NCBI GenBank assembly: GCA_036583965.1
Contig: JAZBQD010000030.1
Location: forward strand, 51,399,551 to 51,463,550
Direction: 5' to 3'
DNA: 64,000 bases
DNA from: Prunella strophiata
Taxonomy: Eukaryota; Chordata; Aves; Passeriformes; Prunellidae
Shown in pieces: positions 51,501 to 63,884 of this stretch (its first letter is position 1; each line of letters opens with the position of its first letter). A program made the position numbers and the translations under genes. The notes beneath the pieces were generated by a model. That model was not told the origin of the DNA. It did no database searches and saw only the letters and a program-made list of their open reading frames with translations.

Positions 51501-54500
51501 TAAATTATCTGTCTGGCATCACTTGTTAAAAGATCAGGATTTTATCTTCATTCTGGAAGGAGCACAGAATGCAGAGGCTGTTGGGTGAAGGAAGGTTTTG
51601 AAGGTGAGCCCTGTGAAGACAATATGTATGTAGATCTCTGTTGAATAACTTTTGGCAAAACATGTTTAATTCTGGAAAGATGGGCTTCTGTGTTACTGTC
51701 TGACAGCAGAGGGTGAATAAAACTCCTCCAGGTACAGAAGTCATTAGACCTTTCAGTTGTGCAGTTGAAGCCAGGAGAATGTAACCAGAAAACACAATCA
51801 GAGAGTGTTATATTAATTTTCTACAGCTAACTGTGGTTATCAAGGAAGGATTTGTGGAAGGATTCCGCAGCACAGGGCTTCTCCCCCCTATTCCACTCTA
51901 TGAGACCCCACCTGGAGTGCTGCATCCAGCTCTGCAGCCCCAACAAAGGAAGGACATGGACCTATTGGAATGAGCCCAGAGAAGGGCCACAAAAATGATC
52001 AGAGTGCTGAAGCACCTCTCCCACACAGACAGGCTGAGAGAGCTGGGGTTGTTCAGCCGGGAGAAGAGAAGGCTCCAGGAGACTTTGAGCAGTTTTCCTG
52101 TGCCTAAAGGGGGCCTGAAGGAGATGAAGAGGGACTTTTGACAAGGGTATGTGATGATAGGACAAGGGAGAATGACTTTAAACTGAAAGATGATAAATTT
52201 AGATATTAAGAAGAAATTCTTTTCTGTGAGGTGATGAGGCACAGATTGCCCAGAGAAGTTGTGAATGCCTCATCCCTGATGTGTAAGGCCAGGCTGGATG
52301 GGGCTCTGAGCAACCCAGTCTAGTGGAAGATGTCCCTGCCCGTGGCAGGGAGGTTGGAATGAGATGATCTTTGAGGGGGTCCCTTCCAACCCAAACCATT
52401 CTATGCCTGTGTCAACAAGTACCCATTTTCAAGTTGGGGTGTCTAGTCCATCATTCTGAACCAGCAGTACTTACTGTCCTCTTTTCATTGTTTTCCCTAA
52501 TTAAGTTTCAAGGCAATAGTTTGCATGAACTGGTGCTGAAGATTTGCAGAGGACGTTTTCAGCCAGTGTCTCCTAACTATTCCTATGACCTGAGGATATT
52601 GATTTCCCAGTTGTTTAAAATATCTCCGAGAGATCGACCATCCATCACTTCTATTCTAAGGAAGCCCTTCTTGCAGAAACATGTGCTCAGGTATCTGCCT
52701 CCTGAGGTGAGTGACTGTACTGCTGCCTGATGGGAGAAAATAAGTATGAAATTAGCATAAACAGATATTGTTTTTTGTGGTAGGTAGCACAGGAAGAACT
52801 CAGACACATTGTGGTACATAGAAAAAGGCCTTCAGCATCTCACTCTAGAGCCAAGCAGATACAAGGTAATGACAATATGACAATAACTATGTATCATTAG
52901 TTCTGCAGTTACATTTGTTAGTTATGATACAGCTGTTGGCTGTAACTTTCTCCAGCAGTCTTTACTGCACATTTGGAAGAAGGGTTTCACCCAAAGCTAA
53001 AAGTAAATAGAGGAGAGAACTGCAACAGCAGAACCATTCACCCAGGCAATGCACTGCTGTCCTGTTCAGGGAAAGACAGCTTTAACACTAGCTCATCAGC
53101 TACAGTCATCTAGAAGAGCTGCCATAGGAAAGTGCTGAAACATTAATCTTAGTTCTCTAAAAAACAGAATTTCCAAAAGTGAGAGGCTTTGGTCTAGTTT
53201 GTTTCAGTCACATGAAAAACATCCTTGCTGTGTGAAAAAAGCATAAATCTTGCAAAACATGCTCCACAGTATTTTACAAAACAATAAGAAAGTATTTTAC
53301 AAAGTCTTACAAATTTTATTAAATTGTGAGACAGTGAACTCTCTTTTGACTTAATGCCCATTGATAGACCACATTATGTATGCACTTTCTAAGAAAACAT
53401 GAATAAGACTAAATGTATGTCTATGAACTGTTGAATATCTGGTGTGTTTCTGACAGTGTAACTTTGTTCTAATTCTATATTCTTCATTATATCACAATGA
53501 CTCCTCAAAAGTATCTTTGGAATATCAAGACAGTTAAAACAGTTCTGTGAAAATAACCTATGTAGTTACTTAACAACAGTTTGGACTCCTCTCCTCCCCT
53601 GCCCTCTGCCCCAAAAATATTCATCAGTAGTGTAGGAACCCATGTTATTTTGAAAATGACTTTCAATGAGGTTTATTTGCCCACACAACCAATGCAATTT
53701 GGACAGAAGCCTGAACAACTAAATAACTTAGGCACTTAAAAAATATCTCTGATCATTTAATATTAGTTTTAATATATTTTATCCCCCAAACATGATACTC
53801 TAACAGTCAATACTCATGAAAGATTTAAAACTCGCTTAGAAACTACTTAACCCAAGAAAGGACACTGCTTTTCATTACTGCATCTAAGATATTTGCAAAA
53901 TACTGACTGACCAAACTGGAATGTCTGTACTTGTATTCTCCTACATGAGAAACTGATAAGGTAGATTTTTCACTTTTCTGCCTTTCTTTTCAAATTTCAC
54001 AGGTACTATAACATTGCCTAGTGATTTGTAGAGTATGGAGGGCTGGGTTTAGAAAGGGAGTGCCTTAGCAGAGGCACTTGGAGCCTGTGAATTACACCTC
54101 CTGCTTTTTGGTCTCAGAACTGGCATTAAATCAACACTCCAATTTTTAAAGGTCTCCTTCTTATTGAGTGTGCTGTGCAAAACTAATCAATAAGGTCCTC
54201 TTTATGTGAATGTGACAAACCATGTTTTCAAAGCATGTCATTCTCAGAATGAAAAGCAGAATGCCTGGGAGGTGTGAGGTATGGTGATGATGATGAAAGG
54301 ATGTAAAGAATGTTTACTCACCCAGCCTGTCAATGTTAGGTGTGGGCATCCTACTGTGGTTTGCAACCACATGATCATTAATCATGTAGAGAGCACAGAA
54401 TGCAATTTTTTTTTAATCTCTTACTGTTAAAAAGCCTATAAACTTCAGAAAACAAGAGTCCAGGACCCATTTTCTCTGGAATCTGGAATAGTGATGCCTT

Positions 54501-57500
54501 TCAAGAAACAAGAATTATTTCAAAGAAATGAATGGAAGCCTCCTTCAAGAGTACAACAGCCTATCATTCAGGTACTGTATATCCACATTCTCATATATAC
54601 ATACATGTATATTTTTATACACAGATACAAGCACAAAATCATCTTCAGAATTATACATTATTACACACACACATATATATAATCTTCAGAAAGCAAATGC
54701 CTGCACTTAAAAAAGTTACTTTAAAAGGCTTAAGACATTAAGATGTGTATTTAGCTTAATGCCTATACTAAGACAGTAGAGACTAAGGCAGTTAAACATG
54801 CCTGAATCCTCAGAAGAGATGTTTTGAAAGCCTAAATGGGAAATACTGAATCTAGGCTGCTTTGGTTTGGTTCTTTGTAACAAAAGGATTCAGGCATGCT
54901 TAGCATTCATGTTTGCACAAAGGCAAATAAGCTCCATGTTTGCATTTTTTGCTATAGAAGCAAATACACTGATCTTGTTACTTCAGCCCTTCTGACAGCT
55001 CATTCATGGTCAAAATCACCAGCACTCACTGCCATTGCCTCAGATACTTGTTACTGACAGCCTTCTCCCAAATGCAAGCCCAGATTTTCACAACCACTTT
55101 GTCTCTTGCTTGTTTTCCACCCCCTCCTTTCGTCAGGCAGGGTATCAGCTGTATGCTATGCCCAGCTTCTTTCTTAGCATCCCTGCACACATTTATGTTT
55201 ATCTTTAAGAGTGTGCAGTAGTACCTTGAATGCTGGTGAACATAAGCACAGCACATTTAGGATCTGGGAGCCCCCAGATCTGCACACTGCAGTTACATGA
55301 GCTTAACTGCTGATAGGGAACGTGGAGTTCCCAGAACTGCATCCATCATGCAATCACTAACACTGACTATGACTAATACTGGCCCTATGTGGAACATAGG
55401 ACTTCTTTTTCTTCACAGTTGCATTTGTGCCAATGCAAATCCAGAGATGGATTAAGAGAATGGAGCCAGACTTTCCACTGGTACCCAGGTACAGAACCAG
55501 AGGCAATGGGGACAAATTGAATTAAGCTGAAAAGGAAGTTTCCTTTCACTCTGCACTGCTATAATCAAAGGCAGAATTTTGTCCACAGTGTTTTGACCTA
55601 CACTGGGAACACATTCTCAGAATGTTTCCACATTCTTTCAACATCCAAATAAACAGTGTGCAGGGTTTCAGGGACATTTGCATAGTGCCATACTTTGAAG
55701 ATGTTGCTTCAGGACTCACAGAATCACAGAATGGTTGAAGTTGAAAAGGACTTCTGGTCATCACCTTGTCCACACCCCTGCTCAGGCAGGGTCATCTAGA
55801 TCCAGTTGTCCAGGACTATGTCCAGTTGGCTGTTGAATATCTCCAAAGATGGAGACTCTAAATCCTATTTGGATAACCTGTGCCTCACCCTGAGTTACCC
55901 TCCCCCCCAGTGAAAAAAATGTTTTGTGATGTTCAGAGGGAATCTTCTGTGTTTCAATTTGTCCCCATTGCCTCTGGTTCTGTCCCTGGGTACCAGTGGA
56001 AAGTCTGGCTCCATTCTCTTTGCACCCTCCCTTCAGGTAGCTATAACCATTGATAAGATCCCACCTTCAGGCTAAACAGTCTGAGCTCTTACAGCCTTTC
56101 CTCATAGGAATATTGCTCCAGGCCTTTCATTGGACTTTTTCAAGCTTTTAAAAGCTTTTAATCTGTCTCTTTTGTTCTGGAGAACCCAGAATTAGATACA
56201 GCACTTCATGTGTGGCCTCACAAGTGCTGAGTAGTGCAAAAAGATCACCTCCCTTGACCTGCTGGGAATATTTTTGCTAATGCAGGCCAGGATGTCATTC
56301 ACCTTTTCAGCAAGGACACATTGTTGGCTAATGGTCAACTTGTTGTCCACCAAGCCCTCCCTCTTTCTTCCCTGCCAAACTGCTTCCCAGCTGGATGGCT
56401 CCCAGCATATACTGGTGCAGAGTGCAGGACTTTGCACTTCCATTGCTGAACTCCATGAAGTTTCTGTCATCCCGTTTCTCCAGCCCTTTGTGGTCCTTTT
56501 GGCTGGCAGCACAAGCCTCTGGTGTATCAGCCACTCCTCCCAGTTTGTGTTACCAGCAAACCTGCTGGGGGTGCACTCTGCCCCCCTCTCCCCCGTGATC
56601 TAAATCATTAGTGAAGATATTGAGCTCTAGTTACTGGCCTTCAGCTGTGCTTCACCCTGTGATCATTACTACCCTCTGGGCCACTTTCAAGCAATTTCAC
56701 TGCCTGCTCATCCTGCCCTCAATTCATCAGCTTCACTGTGAGGATGTTATGGCAGACAGTGTCAAAAACCTCCAGGAGGATAGGAAATGTCCCCTTGCTC
56801 TCCCCTTGTCTGTCAAGCCAGTCATTTAATTGTAGAATTTTAGGGAGTTGGTCAAGCATGCCTGCTTCACTAGTCACAGTTCTCAGTCCCCTGGCATTTA
56901 TTTGGATAGCCTGATTTGTTCTCCCTACTGCTTGGGATTGCCATAGTTCTGGATACCATACTGTACAACCTACTTCACTGAGGAATGAGAGAAACATTTC
57001 TTGGGGTTACTTCTTCCTTGGGAACTTTGCTGACAGTTGGAAACTTTCTTCTTATACAGATAGGAATTTATATTCAACTGTAATCTGGACTGTACCACAG
57101 GTACATGAGTCTATTTTCAGAGTATCTATGAAGGAAAATGGGGAGGAATAGTTAATGTATTTAACTGTGAAAGTGATACTTAGATGCATTTACATTTATG
57201 TAAGAAAGTAAGCAAAATTTAGCATTTTTCACATGCACTGTATTGTCTCCCACAATGGAAAAGTTTGTGGATGTCTGACCACAGTTATATCGTGTGGTGG
57301 AAGCTAGGTGATCATCTTCTCTCCATTGTTCTTATGAGAAATGGAAATGGCAGTCTTGGCTCAAAGGAGAAATACAGGGATGTTTCATCACAGTAAGGGC
57401 TGTGAGAAATGAAAGCCCAACTCCCACATGCACATAATCAAAGAGATGTGAAATGGAGCAGCACAGTGCTCCCCTGAAAGCAGCCATCAATGCCTGTACT

Positions 57501-60500
57501 GTCCAAAACTGCATCCCAGGTTCCCCTTGCTATCACATGTCAAAATGAGGCTCTCCTGGAAATAATTCAGTGCTTTAGGCTCCAGAACAATGAAGTGACT
57601 CTAGGGCCAGGACACTACAGAGTACAAAGCCCTGTGCTGACTCACTCACAAGAATGTGAGCTGCTGCTTAATGACAGGAGCTGATGGAACAGGGGAAAAG
57701 GAAAAGGCAACAGTGAGATCACATAAGCCCTGACAAGTTTGGAAGTTTCTGGGTCATATTTGAAAGGATTTGGAAAACTTACACTAACTATACCATAGAC
57801 AGTCATATTACCATGCAACTCAGACTGGGGAGAAGTACAGGAGGTTAATTCAAACCTGTGCTGATACAAATGAGTACAGGTAAAGTAACATCCTTTATTA
57901 TATTTCCAGCCACAGACATCCAGATCTAATATGGCAGAAAGGCCAGGAAGCATCGGAGTACATGGTCATTATGGTCATTACTATGAGAAGCTTGACAACT
58001 TGCAGAGGAAAGCTGATGCACATTATGACCTTTCTCATATCAGCCAAAGAGTTGAAGATTACTATAAACTAAAAGGACGAGTTGCATCTCCACCTCCACC
58101 ACCCGACTGGTAAACATGTCACTCTATTTATGTCTGTGTATTTTGTATTTATGTTTGTGCATTTTGAGCTATGAGCCTTCCTGAGTAAGTAATGCTGGCA
58201 TAGTTGATTTAGTGGAATGCCTTCTCTGCTTCATCTTGGATAATTTTTTTTTTTTTACATACTTTTATTACACAGCAAGAGAATTCCTGTTCCTGTTCAT
58301 CCAGAAATTCCATCTGAATTGACCTGGTGTTTGACATTTCATTGTCAAACTGTCTCCCAAGTCTCAGCCTAGTCTTTTACTGGGTAAAAAGTAAAACATA
58401 AGCTTTCTCTAAAATCTCTGATTGTACCAAGGAAGAACACTGTCTGTCTTTCACACCAGGATGAGAATAATACAAAGATCAGAAGCAGTTCTCCACTAAA
58501 GGGAACAGAGTGAGAGCAGGCTATGAAAGTTTTTTTTTTTTTTTTTTTTTTTTTTTTCCATGCAGCACTTATATTTCTGTTTCAGATATAAAGACCCTTT
58601 CTCTAGAAGTTTATTTACTCCAAAGCTTTTCTGTTACAAAGTAGAGGTACAGCTTTAGGAGATTTCCTGTCCATTCTGTGACTGGCCACTTTAGGTGTGG
58701 ATGAACATTGAAAATATTGAGAAAGAAATTTTGAATACTTCCAGAGCTTTCCTTTAAAGTTGACAGAATCATTTATTTTCATTCAACAACAACAGTGTTT
58801 AGAATGTTTCAGTTACAGATCTTCAGATTTAGAACATTTTTCCTGACCTGAATTTCTGGTTCCTTATTTAAGGACAGAGTCAATTCAGTTTGACTCCCTG
58901 TGGCACAAGTGGATTCCAAAGGCAGGAAATTAAATAAATGGGAAACAGGGAGCTTACAAGTGACTGATGGTTATTTTATATCAAAAAGCAAAGGAAAAGT
59001 TTAGAAACTACACAAAGTTTGACTGATAGATTAGGCACAGAGGAGAAAGACAATAAATTCTGACAATTTACACTCATTTTGAGGACCAGGAAATCAATTT
59101 TGTTTTAATTAATGCTTTCAATGCCATTTATCAAATAAAAGGTGAAAGGGCTTTGCTGCACTCTTCAAAAGGCTTAAGTAACTGAAGTAATAGGAAAGGG
59201 AATGCCTGGAAAGAATGTTTCCCTATTTTACTGTTGTACCATATTTATACCTATTTTATCCATGTTTATATATCCATGTAGTGCAAAGAAAGCTCTGTTT
59301 GTCATATGCAATAGAACCTATAGAGAATAATTTGTGCAAAGGTAGCAGAGCTTGTGAAATAGAATGTAGTACACGTACATAATTTTGTTTTCTCAGGACT
59401 GCAGAATTTCTTCAAAGGCGGTTTGAAGCCCAGCAGTACAAGATTAAAGTGGAAAAACAGATGGTAGGTAAATGCTGAACCACAGGATAAAATCTGTGAA
59501 AGAAGGAGAATGAAAATGCAAAGATGAATTGATGTCTTTTGAATAGCAAACTGTAACACTGTCAGGTAGAAGGTTTTGCTCTAGCAAATGCCCTGATCTG
59601 CTCTGCAATGTTCATCCTGAGGTTTTATTTCCTCATACAAAACTGTAACAATGTAAAATTCTACTGTGACTTTTTCCTCCAAAAACATACACTTGCCTTT
59701 ACTGCATTCTTCAGTGGAACAGGGAGAATGAATTGAGTGAGCACTGGAGAGGTTTTTGAATGAAAACTCATTTGCTCATTTGGGATTCATTTGTACATCC
59801 ATAGGGACTGCGACCATCCTCTCCTGATCCATGTCATTACCAAATACAGCAGCAGAAAACAAAGGAAGAGCATCTCAAAAACCATCAGCAAAACATGCCT
59901 AGAAAGAATGAAATGAAAGAACAGGTAAACAAATCTTTTCTTTAATTGCCAAAAGCTCTCTTATACTCCTTGAGAGTAGTATTCCTGGCATAAAATTCTT
60001 TTTCATCAGATTCTCTTTTCCATCATTGATTATTTTCCATTCTTTTCCCATCTTTTAGTAGAGAAACAATATACTTTTATAGTTTTGCTTTTGGGTGACA
60101 GAGAAAACAAACTGATACTTCTATCTTATGTGAACATATATAAATACATTTGATCTTTCTATCTTTGGTTTATTAAAAATATATTCTACCCTACTGTTCT
60201 TTAATAGGAGTATTTGCAACAATTGCAGAAAATTCGGGAAGAATACCACAGTGATATAAAAGAATTCAGAGTTAAAGCAGGAGTACTCCAGGTAACAAAG
60301 CTCAGACATATGGGTACTCATATTTGCTTTTTTTATGCTAGAATACTTTATTAGGAATTGAAATGAACATTTTTTTAAAACACTCCTTAGGAGAACCAGA
60401 AAATACAAGATAAAACCTATCTTGTGAGGCAAGGGAAAGCTGAACACCAGTCTGAAAACAAAGATATATCTGGAACAGGAGAAGAATCACTTCAGGTATC

Positions 60501-63500
60501 AGTACCTTCTCCATCTAAATAAATCTTTCTGAGCAAGTCCCACACTGTCTTTGATTCATTCTCTGGGACAAATCTGCCAATATCAGTAGTATCCTTCTCT
60601 GTGATCCTGGATCTGACTTCTACTAAGGTGAATTCACACCACTTGATGAAATAAAGTGGGCTATAGGCAACCAAATTAGGAGAGAATTTGGATTCCCAGT
60701 GATTTAATGGAAAATTCATGGTAATGAAAAACAAACATTAGATTTTTGGACTGCCTGGTGTCACGGTATTTCATGGGCTCTCCATCTTTTGGAGAAACTG
60801 AATAAAAGTAAAATCCATAAATTGTTGCGATTTCTCCTGAGGCTGAGGGCATGCACTGATTGCCAAAGATCACAGAAGAAGCTGTATACTATTATTTACT
60901 TAGCTTTTCTCTGACACGTTCTTATAGGAGATACTATAATATGAAAAGAAGTAATTAAATATTTTTAGGTGTTACCAGAAGACAAGATATTGCAAAACAG
61001 GACTATACTTTTTACAGGCATAGGTTTCCACTAAAATCTTGGTTTTAATCACTTCTAAAGTTTTCCAGAATGAAATGAGTCTGAGTCATCTTGCATGTGA
61101 TCATAAAAAATGAAAAGCTGTATTATTTATATCTTGACACAGTACTGTATCTTTCTAACATGGGTTTTTGAAAAATCAAAGGCTTGCAATTTATGTAAGA
61201 ATTTCTGTTTTTCTTTTTGCCAGATAAGCCAGAATTGGCAATGAATGAAATATTCTTAAAGATCTTTGTAAAGGAAATTCATTGCTATATTTGCTACTTA
61301 AAGAAGTCTCTTTCTTTATGTGTTACACATACATTCAGTTACAAAGAATTCAAACTGTTTTTTTTTTCTCTCCTTCCAGGATATGGAGGAAAACTTTAAA
61401 CAAGTCAGACTCCAGGATAGGCAAGACCAAACAATATTAGAAAAAAGACGTAACACAAAAGTATCCATCTTTACTATTGCATTTTTTAAAAAAAATTCTT
61501 ATTATATCTGTACATTTCAAATTACTGTGTTACTATGGTAGGTCTGGAAATGAAGTTATTTGAGAGTCAATTAAGAGTGCTGGTTTTCTGTTTGTTAAAA
61601 GTTTATATCAGAAGAAAATAAATGAGCTTTTCTGACCATTTGAGGTATATTCAAACCTAGTAATCAATCTCTACTTCTTCCTCCTTATATCAAACTGCAT
61701 TAGCGGTGCATGGGAACTCATGTTTATTCAAAGTCTAAGTAAAGTCAAGTCAGAATGCTAATTTTAAAATATTTTGTTATAAAATGTGATTCCCTGTACT
61801 GCTTTTTAAATCATAGAAGGAGATGGGACTTGAATTAGAAATGCACATAAGATACCAGGAATGTTTCTGACCATACAATCCCTGTGAAGTGGACTAAAAG
61901 TCTTTTATGAAATATTGCACGGAAGCAGTAGAGTATTCAATTTTAGTTCCATTTGACAACCAGCTGTAAGAACCAACTCTGTGTATTGCAAGGATTTGAA
62001 TTAAATGTTTATCAAAGGCCCTTAAAACCAAAAGTGGATGCAATAATTTTAAAATATCATGAAAGGAAAAGGATTATATTTAAGGAAGTCTATTTTTGTC
62101 TAACATGTTCAACTTTGATCTTCTTAAGCAGAAGAAAAATGTTGTAAAATAGAAGTTATTTTCAATAGAATAATAATTTTCAAATTTGTAGTTCCATATA
62201 ATCTGTGTACTTTTAATTAAATGCTTTTATTTATTAAAACAAATTAATACATGTGAATTTTCTTTAGGGAGGAATAAAATTTGAAATTAATTTAGATGTA
62301 TGTTTTCCTGAGGAAGACAGAACTCAAGAAGCAGAGGTATGTTTTAGTTATAGTCACAGCATTTACATTAGAAATCTGGAACCATGACAGCTCCATAATC
62401 TAAGATTTGTTTCCATTACCATCATCCTCTGCCTTTGTTATAATGAAGCTTCCTATTGAGGATTTGTTGTCATGCTGCATATGTCTGCCCTTCTACAAGA
62501 GGGTAATTGCTTAGAAGAAAATTGGGTGATATTTGGGTCAGTCTTTCACATGGTAAAATATGGAGAGCAGATATTTAAATTTTCTAAAATGGGTTTGAGA
62601 GGAAGAACTTATCTCAAAACTGAGTCAGTCTAAAAATGCTAAATTTAATTTGTAGCTTGTTTTAGTACATTCCTGTTGTTTTTCAGAAATGAAATGGTAT
62701 TGTATTGTATCACAAAGCAAGAACAACTACAGACAATATTATGTTTTCATTTAGTATAATTATGTTTGTGGCTTATCAGCATGTAATAGCTACCTATTAA
62801 GATTTTTATTAGTATATTAGAATTAAAAAAAATATTCCTAACAGCAACAAAAAATGTATTTCTAGTATATGTATTTTTAATTTATAAAGAACTATTTTGT
62901 TATTCTGTTTTTTCACATCTCTGTGGAGCCCCATGCAGCCCTCTGATGCACAAATCACAATGTGGCTTCTGAGTCCTGCTGCTTCACTTTTTGTTACACA
63001 GTTTTCCTGTGCATACATGAGGTTGGCTGGAAAACACAGTAAAATGAGAAGGGATTAGCTATTTTATTTGTTTACTGTTTCCAGAGTAATTTATTGTTTT
63101 TTCAGGTATTAGATAAACTCAATGAGACTTTAACTTTTGTGGATGGTGAGAATCTTAAGGAGAAATTGGTGGAAGTTTATGAAAATGATACAGACAGAGC
63201 TTTGGAAAAACTGTCTGACTACCCAACAGGTATTTATTGGGGAAATGCAATGCTGAGTATCAATTCTGAAAATTACATAGGAGTTAGGTAAATTCAGTAA
63301 CTCAGGCTATAGCAAGCTTATCTCATGAGCTCTTTCTTTATATCACATAATATTATAATCACACAAACATCTACTTTACAAAAAAATCCAAAGAACTTTG
63401 CCTGTTCTTTTTCTTCCCCTTAGAGTCCATGCACTGATATGAAAAAGCCCAGAAAACATTGGCAACCTGGAGCCCCTCAGACACTACTGAATTTTTTAGC

Positions 63501-63639
63501 TGGTGCTGATGTCACATCTGCATGTCCTACTATGGCTGGAAATGAGCTTGGTGAGAAAGTTTTGGCTTTCAGTGAGCACCTAAAATTCAGACTGAATTCA
63601 TCCATACCTGAATGTACACATGATCCAGCAGGCTTTTAA
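42536..63639 (+). CDS. NEK5: NEK5, NIMA-related serine/threonine kinase 5
   Basis: NEK5 is a NIMA-family kinase implicated in centrosome integrity and in ciliated and muscle cells. Coding exons: 42536-42652, 44374-44470, 45827-45924, 47883-47966, 48072-48142, 49312-49398, 50438-50492, 52506-52706, 52784-52865, 54435-54571, 57910-58109, 59397-59463, 59805-59924, 60208-60291, 60391-60495, 61380-61460, 62268-62336, 63106-63229 or -63287, and 63424 or 63426-63639. Kinase domain, about residues 4-259: GEGSFG 11-16, Lys33, HRD 126-128, DFG 147-149, GTPYYLSPE; all catalytic residues are present. The tail has human-like [24 protein letters not shown] and IKFEINLD blocks, is rich in Glu/Lys/Gln with coiled-coil character, and ends near GAPQTLL. 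Exon 11 was started at 54435 because only that acceptor keeps frame and matches human (KLQKTRVQ). The last junction is out of frame with the consensus donor at 63230; the donor at 63288 paired with acceptor 63426 gives 716 aa (human 708). Confidence 0.94.
48961..49100 (+). mobile_element. Truncated ERVL-like LTR in NEK5 intron
   Basis: The block begins TGTGGTGAATTGACACTGTC and carries CTGTCACTCCCCTCCTCAGC, AAGAGAAAAT, AATGAAAGGCT and CAAGATAAGGACAGGGA. It is the 5' part of the same LTR type as at 40124, in the same orientation. It breaks off after about 140 bp and is diverged, so it is an old remnant. Confidence 0.6.
51890..52408 (+). mobile_element. CR1 LINE 3' end in NEK5 intron
   Basis: A long forward CR1 3' portion with nearly all standard landmarks: CACCTGGAGTGCTGCATCCA, CAGGCTGAGAGAGCTGGGGT, GGAGAAGAGAAGGCTCCAGG, AGGCTGGATGGGGCTCTGAG, GATGTCCCTGCCCGTGGCAG, and a terminal CCAAACCATTCTATG. 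It ends about 100 bp before NEK5 exon 9 (52506), close to that exon's branch-point region. Confidence 0.9.
52866..54434. other. NEK5 intron between exons 10 and 11
   Basis: A 1.6-kb AT-rich intron at the junction between the kinase-proximal and tail exons. No exon or repeat recognised. Confidence 0.5.
55440..55545 (+). mobile_element. Forward CR1 piece, arm of an inverted pair
   Basis: A short CR1-like segment in forward orientation. The part 55454-55519 is the reverse complement of 55955-56020 with a single mismatch in 66 bp. It lies in the NEK5 intron between exons 11 and 12, about 170 bp before a longer reversed CR1. Confidence 0.65.
55718..56880 (-). mobile_element. CR1 LINE, about 1.2 kb, in NEK5 intron
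   Basis: The longest CR1 copy here, reverse-oriented: it starts CACAGAATCACAGAATGGTT at 55719, passes GATCCCACCTTCAGGCTAAA and GCAGGCCAGGATGTCATTCA, and reaches a CTCCAGGAGGATAGGAAATG block near 56770. The 3' end is intact and the 5' end truncated somewhere near 56.9 kb. Frames over it are broken, so there is no intact reverse transcriptase. Confidence 0.85.
58530..58557. repeat. T28 homopolymer
   Basis: An uninterrupted run of 28 T residues in the NEK5 intron between exons 12 and 13. Shorter T tracts occur near 20030, 25350 and 35870. Such runs are length-unstable and hard to sequence. Confidence 0.95.
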
Positions 63640-63878
63640 TCACAGGACTTTGAAACAGCAGAGGTTATTGTACATGTTAAGCCATAGAAAACAGTTGTCA
63701 CTTTCCCTTCTCACATTGCAATCATTTTGTGTTGCTCATACATGTCAAGAGTGCTGTGATTTATGATTCACATTCTGCACACCTGAGATAGACAAAAAAT
63801 AACCTGAAGAGCTTTCATGGATAGTAAAGACAAAGCAGAATATTATTAATACACCACCTTTTGTTCATTCTGCCTTAC

Positions 63879-63884
63879 ATTAAA
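63879..63884 (+). terminator. NEK5 poly(A) signal candidate ATTAAA
   Basis: ATTAAA lies 240 nt after the stop at 63637-63639. It is the only reasonable signal between the stop and the window edge, so the transcript either ends soon after it or uses a site outside the window. Confidence 0.4.

Noticed and set aside
54449..54571. Acceptor at 54448 (TTCAG) as the start of NEK5 exon 11
   Set aside because: It begins in phase 0, but the preceding exon ends in phase 1. The acceptor at 54434 keeps the frame and aligns better with human.
61461..62267. Possible U12-type intron in NEK5 (donor GTATCCATC)
   Set aside because: Only the first six donor bases fit, and no TTCCTTAAC-like branch site is seen near the 3' end.
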